Below are positions 23,267 to 36,400 of a DNA stretch of 64,000 nucleotides, in pieces. The stretch spans positions 48,000,317-48,064,316 of the forward strand of contig OX463781.1 of assembly GCA_949825025.1 (NCBI GenBank), read 5' to 3'. The position numbers and the translations under genes are program-made. The DNA is from Siphlonurus alternatus (lineage: Eukaryota; Arthropoda; Insecta; Ephemeroptera; Siphlonuridae). Within the stretch, counting starts at the first letter, position 1; each line of letters opens with the position of its first letter. The notes beneath the pieces are model-generated. The model did no database searches. It was given only the letters and a program-made list of their open reading frames with translations, and was not told the origin of the DNA.

Positions 23267-25547
23267 ACAGAGTGAACCACAATTCGCGTGCCAACTTCTT
23301 TCGTAAATTTGGTATTGCAAAAATTTTCGTACAAACTTCAAATTTGGTACACTTGTAGCTGAGGGTTGTAAAAATTAGTCGAGGGTGTTAAAATTTTTAT
23401 TGGATACCAATAACACCCCTTTCAGGGGTGGTATTTAAAAAAATTATTTTCGCCTTATGGGAATTCAATGTTAAATACAACTTTTTTTGAAATCATTGGA
23501 ATTTTGCGGAAAAAGTTTCTAGCATAGGGTAATTGACCATCCTGAACTCAGAAATAATTTTAGATTTTTTCCCCGACGCACCCCTGAGGGTGGAGACCTA
23601 CCCCTAAAATCCATTTTCCTTAAAAATTGTGCTAAAATTATGAAATTAATTTTCAAGGGGTAATCGAACCTCCTGAACTCGGAAATAATTTTAGATTTTT
23701 TCCCCGACGCACCCCTGAGGGTGGAGACCTACCCCTAAAATCCATTTTCCTTAAAAATTATGCTAAAATTATGAAATTAATTTTCAAGGGGTAATCGAAC
23801 CTCCTGAACTCGGAAATAATTTTAGATTTTTTTCCCTGACGCACCCCTGAGGGTAAAGACCTACCCCTAAAATCCATTTTTCTTAAAAATTGTGCTAAAA
23901 TTATGAAATTAATTTTCTAGGAGTAATCGACCCTCCTGAACTCGGAAGTAATTTTAGATTTTTTCCCCGACGCACTCCTGAGGGTGGAGAACTACCCCTA
24001 AAATCCATTTTCCTTAAAAATTGTGATAAAATTGTAAAATTAATTTTCAAGGTGTACTCTACCCTTCTGAACTCGGAAATAATTTTAGATTTTTTCCCTA
24101 ACGCAACCCTGAGGGTCAACGGCTACCGACCATATCTTTTCTCCTTAATAATCGAGTAGAAATTGTGAATTAAATTTTTTTCGGAATTTATCAAAATCTT
24201 TCATAAAAAAAAATCACAGACTCACCTCTTCACTTGCAGCATGACGATGGATGTGTTCACCGTTAATTGCATGGCGTGAAGGCACATGTTGGTCTGCACA
24301 ACGAGGCTATGTGTGCTCTTAACAACTGAGATGTAACCAATTCCACATAACGTCTGTCACTTTTAGCTCGTCAATGGTCTCAAATCTCTTTCTGAAGAAA
24401 AATGTTCACAAGAAGAGATTTGAGACGAATTGACAAACAGAAAGTGGAGATCAGACGTTGCATGGAATTAGTCACACCTCAGACGTTAGAGGCTATGCAC
24501 CTACACACATAGCCACGTTGAGCGGACCAACATGTGCCATCACGCCAATTAACGGTGGACACATTGAGTGAAACCACTGTCATGCTGCAAGTGAAGGGGT
24601 CAGTCTGGGATATTTTTTCTCTGAAAAATTTCGATACATCCTGAAAAAAAATTAATTCGCAATTTCTACTCGATAATTAAGAAAGAAGGATATGGTGGGT
24701 AGCAGCTAGTTTCCCCTCAGAGTTGCATCGAGGAAAAAAATCTAAAATTAGTTCCGAGTTCAGGAGGGTCAATTACACCTAGGAAATTAATTTCACAATT
24801 TTTAAGGAAAATGGATTTTAGAGGTAGGTCTCCACCCTCAGGGGTGCGTCAAAGAAAAAATTTAAAATTATTTCCGAGTTCAGGAGGGTCGATTACTCCT
24901 TGAAAATTAATTTCATAATTTTAGCACAATTTTTAAGAAAAATGGATTTTAGGGGTAGGTCTCCACCCTCAGGGGTGCGTCAGGGAAAAAAATCTAAAAT
25001 TATTTCCGAGTTCAGGAGGATCGATTACTCCTTGAAAATTAATTTCATAATTTTAGCACAATTTTTAAGGAAAATGGATTTTAGGGGTAGGTCTCCACCC
25101 TCAGGGGTGCGTCGGGGAAAAAATCTAAAATTATTTCCGAGTTCAGGAGGGTCGATTACCCCTTGAAAATTAATTTCATAATTTTAGCACAATTTTTAAG
25201 GAAAATGGATTTTAGGGGTAGGTCTCCACCCTCAGGGGTGCGTCGGGGAAAAAATCTAAAATTATTTCTGAGTTCAGGACGGTCGATTACCCTATGCTAG
25301 AAACTTTTTCCGCAAAATTCCAATGATTTCAAAAAAAGTTGTATTTAACATTGAATTCCCATAAGGCGAAAATAATTTTTTTAAAAACCACCCCTGAAAG
25401 GGGTGTTATTGGTGTCCAATAAAAATTTTAACACCCTCAACTAATTTTTACAACCCTCAGCTACAAGTGTACCAAGTTTGAAGTTTGTGCGAAAATTTTT
25501 GCAATACCAAATTTACGAAAAAAGTTGGCACGCGAATTGTGGTTCAC

Positions 25548-25552
<5 letters not shown>
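23267..25552. mobile_element. Giant palindromic (foldback) element with 131-bp tandem arrays in both arms
   Basis: Ends are ACAGAGTGAACCACAATTCG and its complement, inserted in TA repeats. Each arm of about 1.1 kb has a unique outer 270 bp, then four to five tandem units of 131 bp. Unit starts (CCTGAACTC) are at about 23541, 23672, 23803, 23935 and 24066; mirror copies are at about 24765, 24876, 25008, 25139 and 25270. An inner unique segment of about 200 bp per arm meets at a loop near 24390-24410. Open frames in the arrays (for example 24900-25166) only translate the repeat. No transposase found. TA flanks would fit a Tc1/mariner-like target, but the TA-repeat surroundings make this untestable here. 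Confidence 0.85.

Positions 25553-25624
<72 letters not shown>
25553..25624. repeat. TA microsatellite adjoining the palindrome
   Basis: About 35 TA units next to the right end of the 2.3-kb palindrome. Shorter TA runs flank its left end. Confidence 0.9.
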
Positions 25625-25630
<6 letters not shown>

Positions 25631-26503
25631 AATATATCATTAGGAGAGGCGTCACTTTATCTGTATACTTTTAAAAATTTTTTTTTTTTTTTTTTTTTGC
25701 CCCAAAATACCAACCAACCAATAATATTTTAAAAATAGTTCCCTGACTCTTAAAAAATCTGAAAGAAATCACAATAGCATAATTTTGCACCCTCTATCCA
25801 TTTTATCAATATATATATATATATATATATATTAGGTCGATACTTCATTTGCAAAAACTCTTGTTATTTCTGATGTATTTTTGAAGTGTCGGACGACGCT
25901 TGGTTGTGCAGATAATTTGTGCTCGATCGATGAACGTGATCGGCGCGGGTCCTCGCGGCTTAGCCGTCTTCTCCCAGCTTAGCACCTGAGAGCCCTCCTA
26001 GTTATTAAAGTAAACAACCAATGTGATAATACATCAGTTTGCTGCGTAAGGTCAAGCCAAGCTTAGTACCGTAAATTATAAAATAAATGGCTTCGTCTTT
26101 TTAAAAGGTTTATTGTTTAATGCATTGTTTTGTAACCTATATGGCGGTACTATCAATAAATATAGAAATAATGTCTAATTTGTTGCTTTTTATTATATTA
26201 ATAACACAAAATCGTCAATATTTCTCGTCAGAATGACATTTTATAAATATTTAAGGATCATATTTAACGAAAATGAGTATTTGAAATTTTTTACATGAAA
26301 TTTATATTCGCTATAGTAACAATGAAGTCTTGGCAAAAAAATGCAGTTATTATCCACGCATGAATTGGTTACCATTTTTTTGCAAACTGACGATTTCTTT
26401 GTCCCCGGAAACATCGACAGGAAGTGACACGGTTCGTGGCCGTATGGCCGATCTGTCCACGTAGCTTGCTCAGTGCACGTGCAGCAGTTCGGCTTAATTG
26501 CAG

Positions 26504-26536
26504 CAATGCGCGGCCGTGGTGGGGCCAACATGAGAG
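26504..26536 (+). CDS. HNRNPK: Possible upstream coding exon of hnRNP K
   Basis: An ATG at 26506 opens ten codons (MRGRGGANMR) plus one G, ending at a donor AGAG|GTATTT. Spliced to the acceptor at 30434/30435, the reading frame runs on through Gly into the ATG of the main first exon ([20 protein letters not shown]) without a stop. The region is locally CpG-rich. This may be the true or an alternative N-terminus. If 26504 is not a 3' splice site, the exon simply extends upstream as 5' UTR. Evidence is only phase, composition and donor. Confidence 0.4.
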
Positions 26537-29500
26537 GTATTTAGGGGGTGCGTTTGAAAAGTTGCTTTGTTGTCAAACGACCAGTAAAACCAAGGTGTAT
26601 AGAGGTTTATGGGATAAGGTCGATTGGGTGCAGAAAGTGTACACCGAGCAGGGTTTACGAACAGGCCTATTATTACGTTGCCTTGGGGGCAGGTGACTTT
26701 TCAGCACCAAAAGTACAGCAAACAAAATTTACAATGAAATTTTCCGCGGGTTGATTAGATTGATCATGTACTATTTTTAAATTGTAATTCAGAATTTTGC
26801 TTCGAAGATATTTGCCTTCTGTTATCTTTCATTAATTAGTTGATAATTAGGGTGTATATATTTCCAAAGTAATATTAAACACAATTTCCAGACTGCAGTC
26901 TCTAACCGGGTATTTCCATAGTAGAGACATCAAGATGGGTGAAATCATCGATGTATTGACTGAAATATTAATGATAAATTTTCTGGAACGTTTATTATAA
27001 TTGCCGTCATGGTATCAAGTCCAATTTCACAATCGTGTTTTTGACTTTGTAACCAAGTGTATAATTTGCAACTGTATAATTATCTGGACACTATCATTGT
27101 CTCCAACCGACTGAAATAAACCAGTAGACGTGCGTTATAAGTATAGGTTTGCATAACATGGAAGTTTGCAGGTATAAATATTTAGTGGCTGGAATATCAG
27201 GCGCGTGTAGCGATGCCCCTCGGACCATTTGTTTGGGGCGTCCAGCTCGTTGTTTCCATGGCAACCACTCTTGCCATACCAAATACAATCAATCATCCAA
27301 TATAAAGATTGTTCCACTTCTATATCATCTGAAAATAGCATTTTTGTAAAAGGTCGATATATACTTTGCATTCATCGTATTAAAATTTTAACATTATTGA
27401 TTTAAACTGAAATCTTATAATTGTTATTAGACAAAAACTTTTTTTTTAATTTTTCTGTCTTGATGAAAAAATTAAAACTTTGTGAACAGGTGAGGTAGTA
27501 AGAGAAATATGGTGAGTCATTCGGACGATTAATTTTTTTATTGTTCGAGCTAGGGTTGAGGGTACGTAATTGGTGAACTCTCGTGCCCCCCTCTTGGCTG
27601 TGTTGGTTGGCGGGTGCCAGGCAACGCGGGGTAAACACTGGGTTCTGTCTCCCCCCCTTTCTCAGTCCCGCGCGCCTCAGGTGCCACAGTTCTCCAGTCG
27701 ACTAGCATGTACCTTCACGAAGCCATTGCTCGCTAGCACGCGCGCTCTATAGCGGGTAAGATATTCTTGTAGTTTAGCCGATACTTCATTTATTTTCCCG
27801 TTCACACCTCTAGTTCAGTTTAGCCGCGGCACTCTTTTTACATTATACGTTCAATATTCCATACAAGTAGAGTTTCAAACTTTTATTGTGTTTGCGATAA
27901 ATATAATAATTATTCCGTGCAATGTAATACCGGTTATAGAATCTTTGAGAAATTATTATAATTATTTTATTAAAAAGACCGATAGTAAATTAAATATTCT
28001 CGACTGTATACTGTAATTTTTTTTCGTCGAATTCTTACAAATTACAAACTCCATGGACTCGTTTTTGGCTGACTTAGATTTTGTTTTTCACTCTCGTGTT
28101 CTTATCACTGAGTACACGTAATTAATCACTATACAAACTAATTTTGTTCAAACTTGGGAGCTAGATACGAGCTATTTCATGGTATACTCAACTGCGTAAA
28201 AAAAAAAAAATTAATTTTCGAAAATCAATTTTGACTTGAAGAATTGACCTTTTTCATGTTTTCGCGGCGGTTAGCTTTTAGTAACGACACAGAATTGTTA
28301 ATTTATTTTACAGCATTTAACCTTTTATAATCTTTGAGCTTCTCTAGAATTATTAACTTTTTAACAAAGTCTTGAGTTTCATCGTGAAATTGCTTCCGGC
28401 TAAATTTCAAATCTGCTGAGACACTCGGCAAGTTATAATCTCAGCTTTGCTACTACATAATTGGAGCCGGGAGAAGATTAATCTTCTTATAACAAACTCT
28501 TTGCTTTTCAATTTGACTTCCTACCCGATGTGTCCACCAATCTTGATCTGCTGTCGTCTTATGAATGGCTTCCGATCAACCGTGTTCAGGTACTTTCCGA
28601 TCACTACTCAAATAAATCGGTTGCGTCAAAATACCGCACTCGTTTTCTGAAGTTTGAAGATGCAAAAGTTTTTTTTTTTTAAATATTTTGCAACGCCCGA
28701 TAATCAACAATGTCACAATTTGGGCAAACAATTTCATAACAAATAAGTGAGCAGTGAGATTTTTATAGCATTGCTTCTAAATTTTATTAAAAAATGCAAA
28801 TTTAAATAAAAATTCTATCGCATGCACTTAAGTCATGCAGTAAACTACCTTTAACGATCGATGAAAAACTCATTAAAAGTTGGAAATACAAACTGGGTAC
28901 TTCAAATGGATCTAAGTTAATATTCTGGCTTTATCAAAAAGTTTTTTATTAATTTTGTTTGAATCAAAATAATAGCAAAGTTATAATGTTATGACGGTTA
29001 AATGCATTGCAAACATGGTACGATTTTAATGAACCAACTGTGCAATTATTATTATCTAACCAGAAAATCGACAGGTGGGTTTAATCTATTTGCTGATTAA
29101 ATTACTGGTATAAAAAAAGAGAGGTGTTTCTTTACAATAGAATTTATTTTCCCGCGGTGTTAACTTTTAAACTTTTTCCCTGCCTTGTAATTTATACTCC
29201 AAACAGCAGGCTTTATGGTCGTTGCCATTTTAGAAAAAAGCTCCAACGTTTTAAATCTTTTGCTTAGTTATAGGCCTGTGTTAGGTACAAACATTTTGCA
29301 TGTTTGTAGGAAATGAAGCCAAGATATGTATGATGTTTTTATAGGGTTATAAAAAAAAAGAGGGGTCTTCTCTCATAAATGGTCGGACGTAGCTTGTTTG
29401 ATAATCAATAACGTGAAAGAAGTCACCTCCTGTGTTTGCTGAATGATTCACTTTAAAATTACCAGTGATGTTCGTTTTCTGGGTTCGTTTAGTCTATCTA

Positions 29501-30434
29501 ACCTATTTTTCGTTGAGGGGGGGAGGGGGTGCCGGTCCTGCGCGCACCGCCCCCCCCCCCTCCCCCACCCCCCGGTGGAGGGAGAGACGAGGGCGAGAGT
29601 TCACTTCAGTTGCTCGCTTCTCCTTCAACATGTCGTGTCGTTTGTGAACCATTCCATCGTCCGAAAAACGAGCTTCTGAATTACTTTGTGTGTAAAAGGT
29701 ACCTACTTCCTTCTTATATATTCAATAACTAAAACAAAAGTTGCATGATTACTTTTTTTTTTTATGATTATGCGAAAATATATAGAAAATTACATTATTG
29801 GTCTATCTCCCCCCCATATTTTTTTCTCCACCCCGTATATTGCTTTATTGGTTGTTATTCCTGGAAGTATCGTGCACGGCGGAGACTACTGCCGTGAGAC
29901 ACGGTGCCACGCCGCCGCGAGGAGTGCAGCACCACCGGATCAATACCGAGCTTCGTGAGGGCGCCACTGTCGGGGAGGGTGTGCCTACTGCATGTTAGGT
30001 GGCGCCGTCCTGCTGCCGCCTCCTCCTCCTCTTGTCCCTCGAGTGGCACAAGAAATGAAAAATAAATTATATTATACTCTTTTATGTTCTAATGGTTTAA
30101 AGAAAAGAGAAAATTTCAACATTAATGAATCGTATTTTGTTACTCGATGTAAAGCAGCGACGTCTGAATGTCAATAAGAGGTCACTGACCTTGGTATCAA
30201 TCCTGATAACGTCGACAATGTTCTCCATCTCAGTTTCATAAGAACATCTTGTTGGACGCAGCTCTTCAAAATACGAGCTTTCGTTCAGAGTGCTTTGTAA
30301 GTCGTAAAAATCGACTTACGCCGAATTAAAATTTTAGGGTTGGCAATCCAAGTATTTTTTCTGCTTACGTCTAGTTTTCTTGACTCTTTTTAGGAGTGTT
30401 CCCGTGTATGACCCTTTTTGTTGTTGTGTTTCAG
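26537..30434 (+). other. HNRNPK: Probable 5' intron of hnRNP K with GC-rich islands
   Basis: Mostly AT-rich, with three GC-rich islands that could be leader exons or promoters. One at 27560-27757 ends at a donor GCGG|GTAAGATAT. One at 29515-29700 contains long G and C tracts and ends near AAAAG|GTACCTAC. One at 29865-30055 is CpG-rich. None has a recognisable protein. Confidence 0.35.
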
Positions 30435-30436
30435 GC

Positions 30437-33400
30437 ATGAAGCGCGAGGCAGACGCTGAGATGGGGCCCTCTCAGAAGCGGACCCGCTCCGGGGACGACG
30501 TGGATGTTCGTCTTCTCATTCCCAGCAAAGTGAGTACCGTTTGTCCCGTTGTTGTTTTTGAGGGAAAACTTCAGTCGCATCCTTCGTATCGCATCGTATG
30601 ATAAAAATTTAGAGGCGGTATTAAATGTGAAACATATACGATGTCATGTATCGAAGCTATGTGCGCGCCTACATCTGATCGCATATTATAAGTTCTTAAT
30701 TTTCGTATCATACGTTGCAGACGCGTGCGATCTAGTGAGAGACTTGAGTACAAATTCTAAAAATTGGCGTGCAGTTGAAGATGGCTAAAGTAAAACAATA
30801 TATCGTTGAAGTAATGTCTCTTAATTGGGGACCGAACGAACTGCTTCTCAATCAATATTAAACTAATTTCGTCAATATTTTTAGCAGTGGCGCACTTTTT
30901 TTAAATTTCGGTAAATATCTCGTAAATATTATAACAACATGTAATTACCGTGGTAGTAAAATTATTTTACATTACTGTGCCCCAAGTTGAAATTTTTCCA
31001 TCTCTCACCACGACCACTGTGTTTTTATCCCAGCAGTCATGGAATGTGTTCTGGTGTTAAAATAGTTTTCATATGCTGCTGCAGCTAGTCGACGATATTT
31101 CAAACGAGGTATATATTTAGTGTCCCAAGTTCACCTCCATGCTAGGACACGCCCACTTTTCACTGATTAGTCTTGTGGGAGTTAAGTTTACGAGTCAACG
31201 ATATTATTATCCTTTGAGAAGACTAGATTAAATGGAATACTTTGAAAGAAGAATATATAATATGGGAGTAAAAAGCAAGTAGTTGGGGCTCATTTTAAAG
31301 CAGATTAGCTGGAAGGAAGGATTACGAGGTCGTCTTTGTCTGTTTTTTCCTCAAGCGACTTTATTATTTTTATTACTTTACCATTGTCATTTCTCGTTAT
31401 AATTTATTTTATCTTCGACTATACAAAATAGCTCGTTAAATCGTATTACTATTTCATAGAGCTTCGATTTTTCGCTATTGTTTTAATGTGCTGAGCTCTT
31501 TGTTATTTTATAAGCTTGCGCGCGGCGATAATTGATTTATTCATTAAATATGCATGAATTGCTCTTTAAATTTGATGCTGTATTATTTACGATCGGGTTA
31601 AAATAATAAATATATCAAATTCAGAAATAATATCGAACATCATGGTAAGTGAATATCTCTTAAATCAGCATACACAATCATAATTATCTCTTGTATTTAA
31701 ACAACTATAGGTTCTAGACGAATACGCTCCAGTGCTGTGACTGTTGGGCCAGTACTGTGCCATTAACACTCAAAAGTGTCGGTCCAACAAGTTTTTGACA
31801 CCCTGTGTTTATAATTATATGAACGTTTAACGTTTACATTTCAATCGAGATAATAGCTCTGTTCGTAATCAGAAAAAAAAAATCGATTTTTAGTGATGAA
31901 CTTTATGTACAGAAAACATAAGGTTCATCAATAAAAATTACTTCTGATTGTGCATTTACAAACAGAGCCCTCTTGTAACGAATTTATAGAAATTAAAAAA
32001 AAAAAAAATGTATTTTTCCCGACGATAGCCTATTTAATTGTCATTGAGCGATTAATACCAATAACTATATTATAGTCGTTGGATTAATACCCTGGCAGTT
32101 ATTTGTGTACCCGTGCCAGATATCCCTCAAGAGGGTGTTTGTTTGTTGCAGGCTGCAGGCTCCGTGATCGGCAAGGGTGGCCACAACATTACCAAACTGA
32201 GAACCGAGGTAAGATTTTTGTCAGTCGTCACAACCTAGGGGATTTCATTTTCTGTTTATTTATTTCAATTCAACTTAGTTAAAAATAAAAATCGTTATAA
32301 TTAATTATCATAATAACTCGTTAAGAAGGGAAAATCGCAATAATTTTTCACCATTTAAAATTTATCAATTTATAACAAATAAATTCTTATTGCTGCAATT
32401 TTATTCATTTTTAACGATGAATCTCAGTTACTACTGGAGTCAAAGAATATTTTCCTACGACAAAAATCGAATAAAATAAATTTTTAAAAAGTTGAAAATG
32501 TTCTAAAACTTTTAAGCAAATTCAATGTGGCAGTTTTCTTATAACTGCTTCATTTCTGGTTTCCGTCCGTAAGACCAATGTTAAACTTCTACTTCCTTCA
32601 GTTTTCACAAAACTGATAAGACAGATTCACTTTAAAATTTGTATGCCACTTATTGATGGTGAAAGTCCCTTGCAAGTCTTATTACATTCAGGCGCAACGA
32701 TTGCGAGATATCAATCTACTGAGATTCATCCTTAATATTAAAAGTACGTAAAATAATTATGGCAGCATTCAAAATACCATTTATTTTTCCTTTTTTTTTT
32801 TTTTGTTTGAGCGCTTGGGTTTTTTTGTTAACATGTTTTGCCCCCCGATTTGTCCTCCTGCCATGTTGCCGTTGCCACCACTCCACGCGCGTCTCCGGTT
32901 GTGCCTGATGCCCTCCACGCCATGGGAATGAACCAACCATCTCTCTCTGGCCCCGGCCCTAATGTCACCTCCACCTTCCACCAACCTCCACCACCTACCA
33001 CCAACATCTACAATGACAACGGGACATTAAATGGGTTGCCCTCTCGGCCGCCCTTCTATCGTCCCTGCCCACCAAAACAAAATCACATGGCCGACGGGAT
33101 GTGCAGTACAAAGCTTCCGTAACAGTCCCAGATTGTCCTGGCCCAGAACGGTAATTTTACCATCGACCTTACTTTAATATTTAGTATTATTATTATTTAT
33201 TTGTAATATAAAAATTATAAAAGATTATTCCAAAATTTTTGTCCTATTTTTTAATTTATTATGCAACCTTACACGTGTTTCCACGGACTGCATATTTTGT
33301 GTATATTTCCCAATTTTTTTGTGAATGATTTTTTACAAAAAACTTACCGTTGATTCACGAGTTTGGTGCACTTTTTTTTTATTTATCAACAACAAAAAAA

Positions 33401-36400
33401 TATTTCAAGAAAAATTTAAGATCATTTTGCCAACGCTAAATTAACGTTAGATAAAATAATTATGATGAACGTTTTTAAAATTCCATCCAAAATGCCTTTC
33501 CAATGCTGTAATAAGTTTTAATTTTTTGCTTGCGTAATCGGCAAAAACGATCTCCTCATTCTTGAAAAATGTAATATTTAATTAAATTTATTTTTCGGCA
33601 TGTTCAGTGTCCAATACTTTTAATATTACAAGACCAAGTTTTGCCAAATTTATGCCAAACAAATATTTCTTGCTACAAATAAAAATGCAAACAAATTTAT
33701 TAATTTTTAATTACGATAATTTCGTAATTATTATATTTTAAATTTATTTATTATGCATTTGAGAATGTTTGTTCGGCGTATTTTATTTCATTAAAAAAAG
33801 CTGTTAGATTTATAATTACTGTGAGGTAGAGTGCGGTTTGGACAACGTTATTTAGGCCACACATGCAGTGGCAGCAGCTGCCCAGCCCGCCACAGCACCT
33901 GTCTTTCTGCCCGCTAGAGGGGGGGAGGGGGGCCAGCTGTCACCTTGTGAGGACAGCGATCAAAAATGCTGCTGGCATCACCGCCGTTACTCTTCAACAT
34001 CAATTTTAAAACCTCTCTTTATATTCATATTTAATATTTTGATGATCTTTGATGCCAATTCTAAAAATAAAATTAGATGTAATTATCACATCTAAAACGA
34101 GAAAGTTAAATTGACGACGCCAAGCATGCTTGATGATATTTTGACGACTGACGGTGCGATGCGGAGGGAGGGGGGGATGTTTCAACGCGCCCCCAGAGGT
34201 TTTCAGGGTCGCTAAGATGTGTTGTGTGCGTCTTTCAGCATCCTGACCGTGGTCAGCGGCGTGGACACCGCTCTAGAGGTCATCGAGGAGGTCATTCCCT
34301 GCCTGGAGGATGTAAGTCAATGACCTTTTTTGTTTTGACCATTTTGTTGACAGTAAAACGGTAGAGGAAATCGTTGAAAAGTATTTCACTACCTTGCGTG
34401 GTAAAGTAATCTAATTATGCACGTCATTAAAAACACCGTTATTATAGACAATAAACTCTTTTAACTTGACACAATATAGTTATACGCGTGTTTACAATTA
34501 AACTTTAAATTTTGCTAAATTTGTTTAGTAATTGCGATATTTAATAATAGTAAAATCAATATCAGAAGATGTCATTTTTGAATGTGCGATGTCGCTGCGG
34601 TGTTTTCAGTCCCGCGGTCAAGGCGGCGGAGGCAACCGCTCGGACGAGGTGGACCTCCGCATGTTGGTGCACCAAAGCCAGGCCGGCTGCATCATCGGCA
34701 AGTCGGGCTTCAAGATCAAGGAGCTGCGTGAGGTGAGTCTCAAATTGAGCTGGTGGGGGGGAATATCCTAACTCCATTTTGCTTACCATGGAGTAAAGGC
34801 GGATTCAGATGGCGACAACGGCGATGCGACGCGATTTTAACGTAAAAGCTGTGAAATCCTATGCGGCGGCGAATTCGCTGGCAATCGCGTTAATTGCGAT
34901 GCTCTTTTTCTTTTAATCGCCCAATATGGCCGCCAATGGATGTAACTGCAAGTGCGCATTATTCGCGTCGCGTCGCATGGTAAAAATCGCCATGTGAATC
35001 CACCTTTAGGATGTTTTATTTTCAGCTTACCGATGGAGTTAGGATGTTTTTCCTCTACCACGTCGTGTTATGTTGTTGTTCGTTCGCCAGAACATCAAAA
35101 TTATACGAACAAAAATCGAGCGCTCGTCAGATTGATGGGTTTAGAATTCAAAATGAGAAAACGATTGATAATGTAATTTTTTTCTACGCTATTCTAATGT
35201 GTTTTTCATACAGACTGAGAAAAACAAAATCTCTGTAATTTTTTAGTATTTTTGTAGCCACCGACAAAGTACTTACGTAGCAACGTTTATTTTGAAATAT
35301 ATTATGGAAACTTCCGGGAGGGTTTGTTGAAGTGGGCGTTTTTCTCGCCGCCTGCTACGTATTTTGCCCAGCAGCACGTCCCACGTTTCTGCTGCATTCT
35401 TCCTCGTGATGTTTTGCAGCCAGCGATAATCATAACGTCATAACATTCCCATGTAATTCAAATTTACGAACTCATCGTTTTTTATTTCATTACATTTTTG
35501 TCGTATAGAAAATATAGAGCAGCATAAAAAATCATGAACACTTAGAATGAAATTTTTGTTAGAAAAAATAAAAAATGTTGTAAAATTGCTGTTATTCACT
35601 GAAAATTTTATTATTTTAAATACTAATCGAGAGAAGTGTTATTTTTTTATTATAACTATTCTGATTGCCACAAAATATTTTACGCCATGAAACGTACTGG
35701 AAAAAAAAACTTCCTTTATTATTTATAAAAATGCAGATCATAAAAAAATATTGCTGAGTAAAAATTAAATTTCTATAGAAGAGTGGCAGTAGTTTAATGA
35801 ATGTGTCTTTTGTTACCAAGAAAATTTTTACATACAAACTCCTTGCTGCTGCTAACTTTGCACTAATTTGCAAGTCGAGTAGGGAGGAAAAAAAAAAATC
35901 GCGCGTGCGCTCGTGCAATTTGGGATTTGTGACTCAGCTATTATGTGCATTAAGGGCTCGTGACGCTCTTGAGGGAGGGGTGGATGATGACGTAGACGGT
36001 GCTCTTATAGTGACGTCAGAGGGAGCAACATCAGCAAGCAAGCAAGGCGAGACGGTCGCGCTAAGTGGGAAATCAATACGTCGCGGGAGAGGGCGCTATC
36101 ACCGCATATACATCGTCAACACGAAACATCGCTCAGAGACTGTCTATAGACATCGTCGCCAGAGAGTCTAAAATAATTGAACTTACGAGAAAATTCATTA
36201 AAATTCTATAATGTAGGAAAATTAAGGAACGAGCTGGGAAAAATCGTAAAGGACAAATAAAATAGTAAATTATATAGTTTTAAAAAATAAAATGGAATTT
36301 TATTTCAATATTTTGAAGTACAAAACTTTTATGCAAAAGAAAACTATAGAATAAAATAGACAATATTTTTATTGCGGCGAGGTTTAGGCAAGCCCATTCT

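Larger units (their letters stand above)
23067..25805. mobile_element. Family A element with tRNA-like core, split by a 2.3-kb palindrome
   Basis: The left arm (ATTGCGAAAATTGTCAGAGA, then GTGCAAAGTTATGCCAATCA) lies at 23067-23115 and the right arm (ATAATTTTGCACCCTCTATC) at 25779-25800. Between 23190 and 23250, the minus strand reads like a tRNA gene body: an A-box-like TAGCTTAAT, a loop, then GTGGGTTCAAACCCGACC with a B-box-like GGTTCAAACCC. The palindrome 23267-25552 interrupts it within TA repeats. Confidence 0.55.

Noticed and set aside
24900..25166. Open frame of 88 codons with an internally repeated protein
   Set aside because: It is a translation of the 131-bp tandem units in the palindrome. 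The repetition comes from the DNA array, and no codon-type constraint is visible.
25461..25732. Open frames encoding long Tyr-Ile repeats on both strands
   Set aside because: They are translations of the TA microsatellite.
35797..36171. 124-codon open frame in hnRNP K intron 5
   Set aside because: No recognisable domain, begins in AT-rich intron, and has no splice continuity with flanking exons. Kept only as a GC-rich patch.
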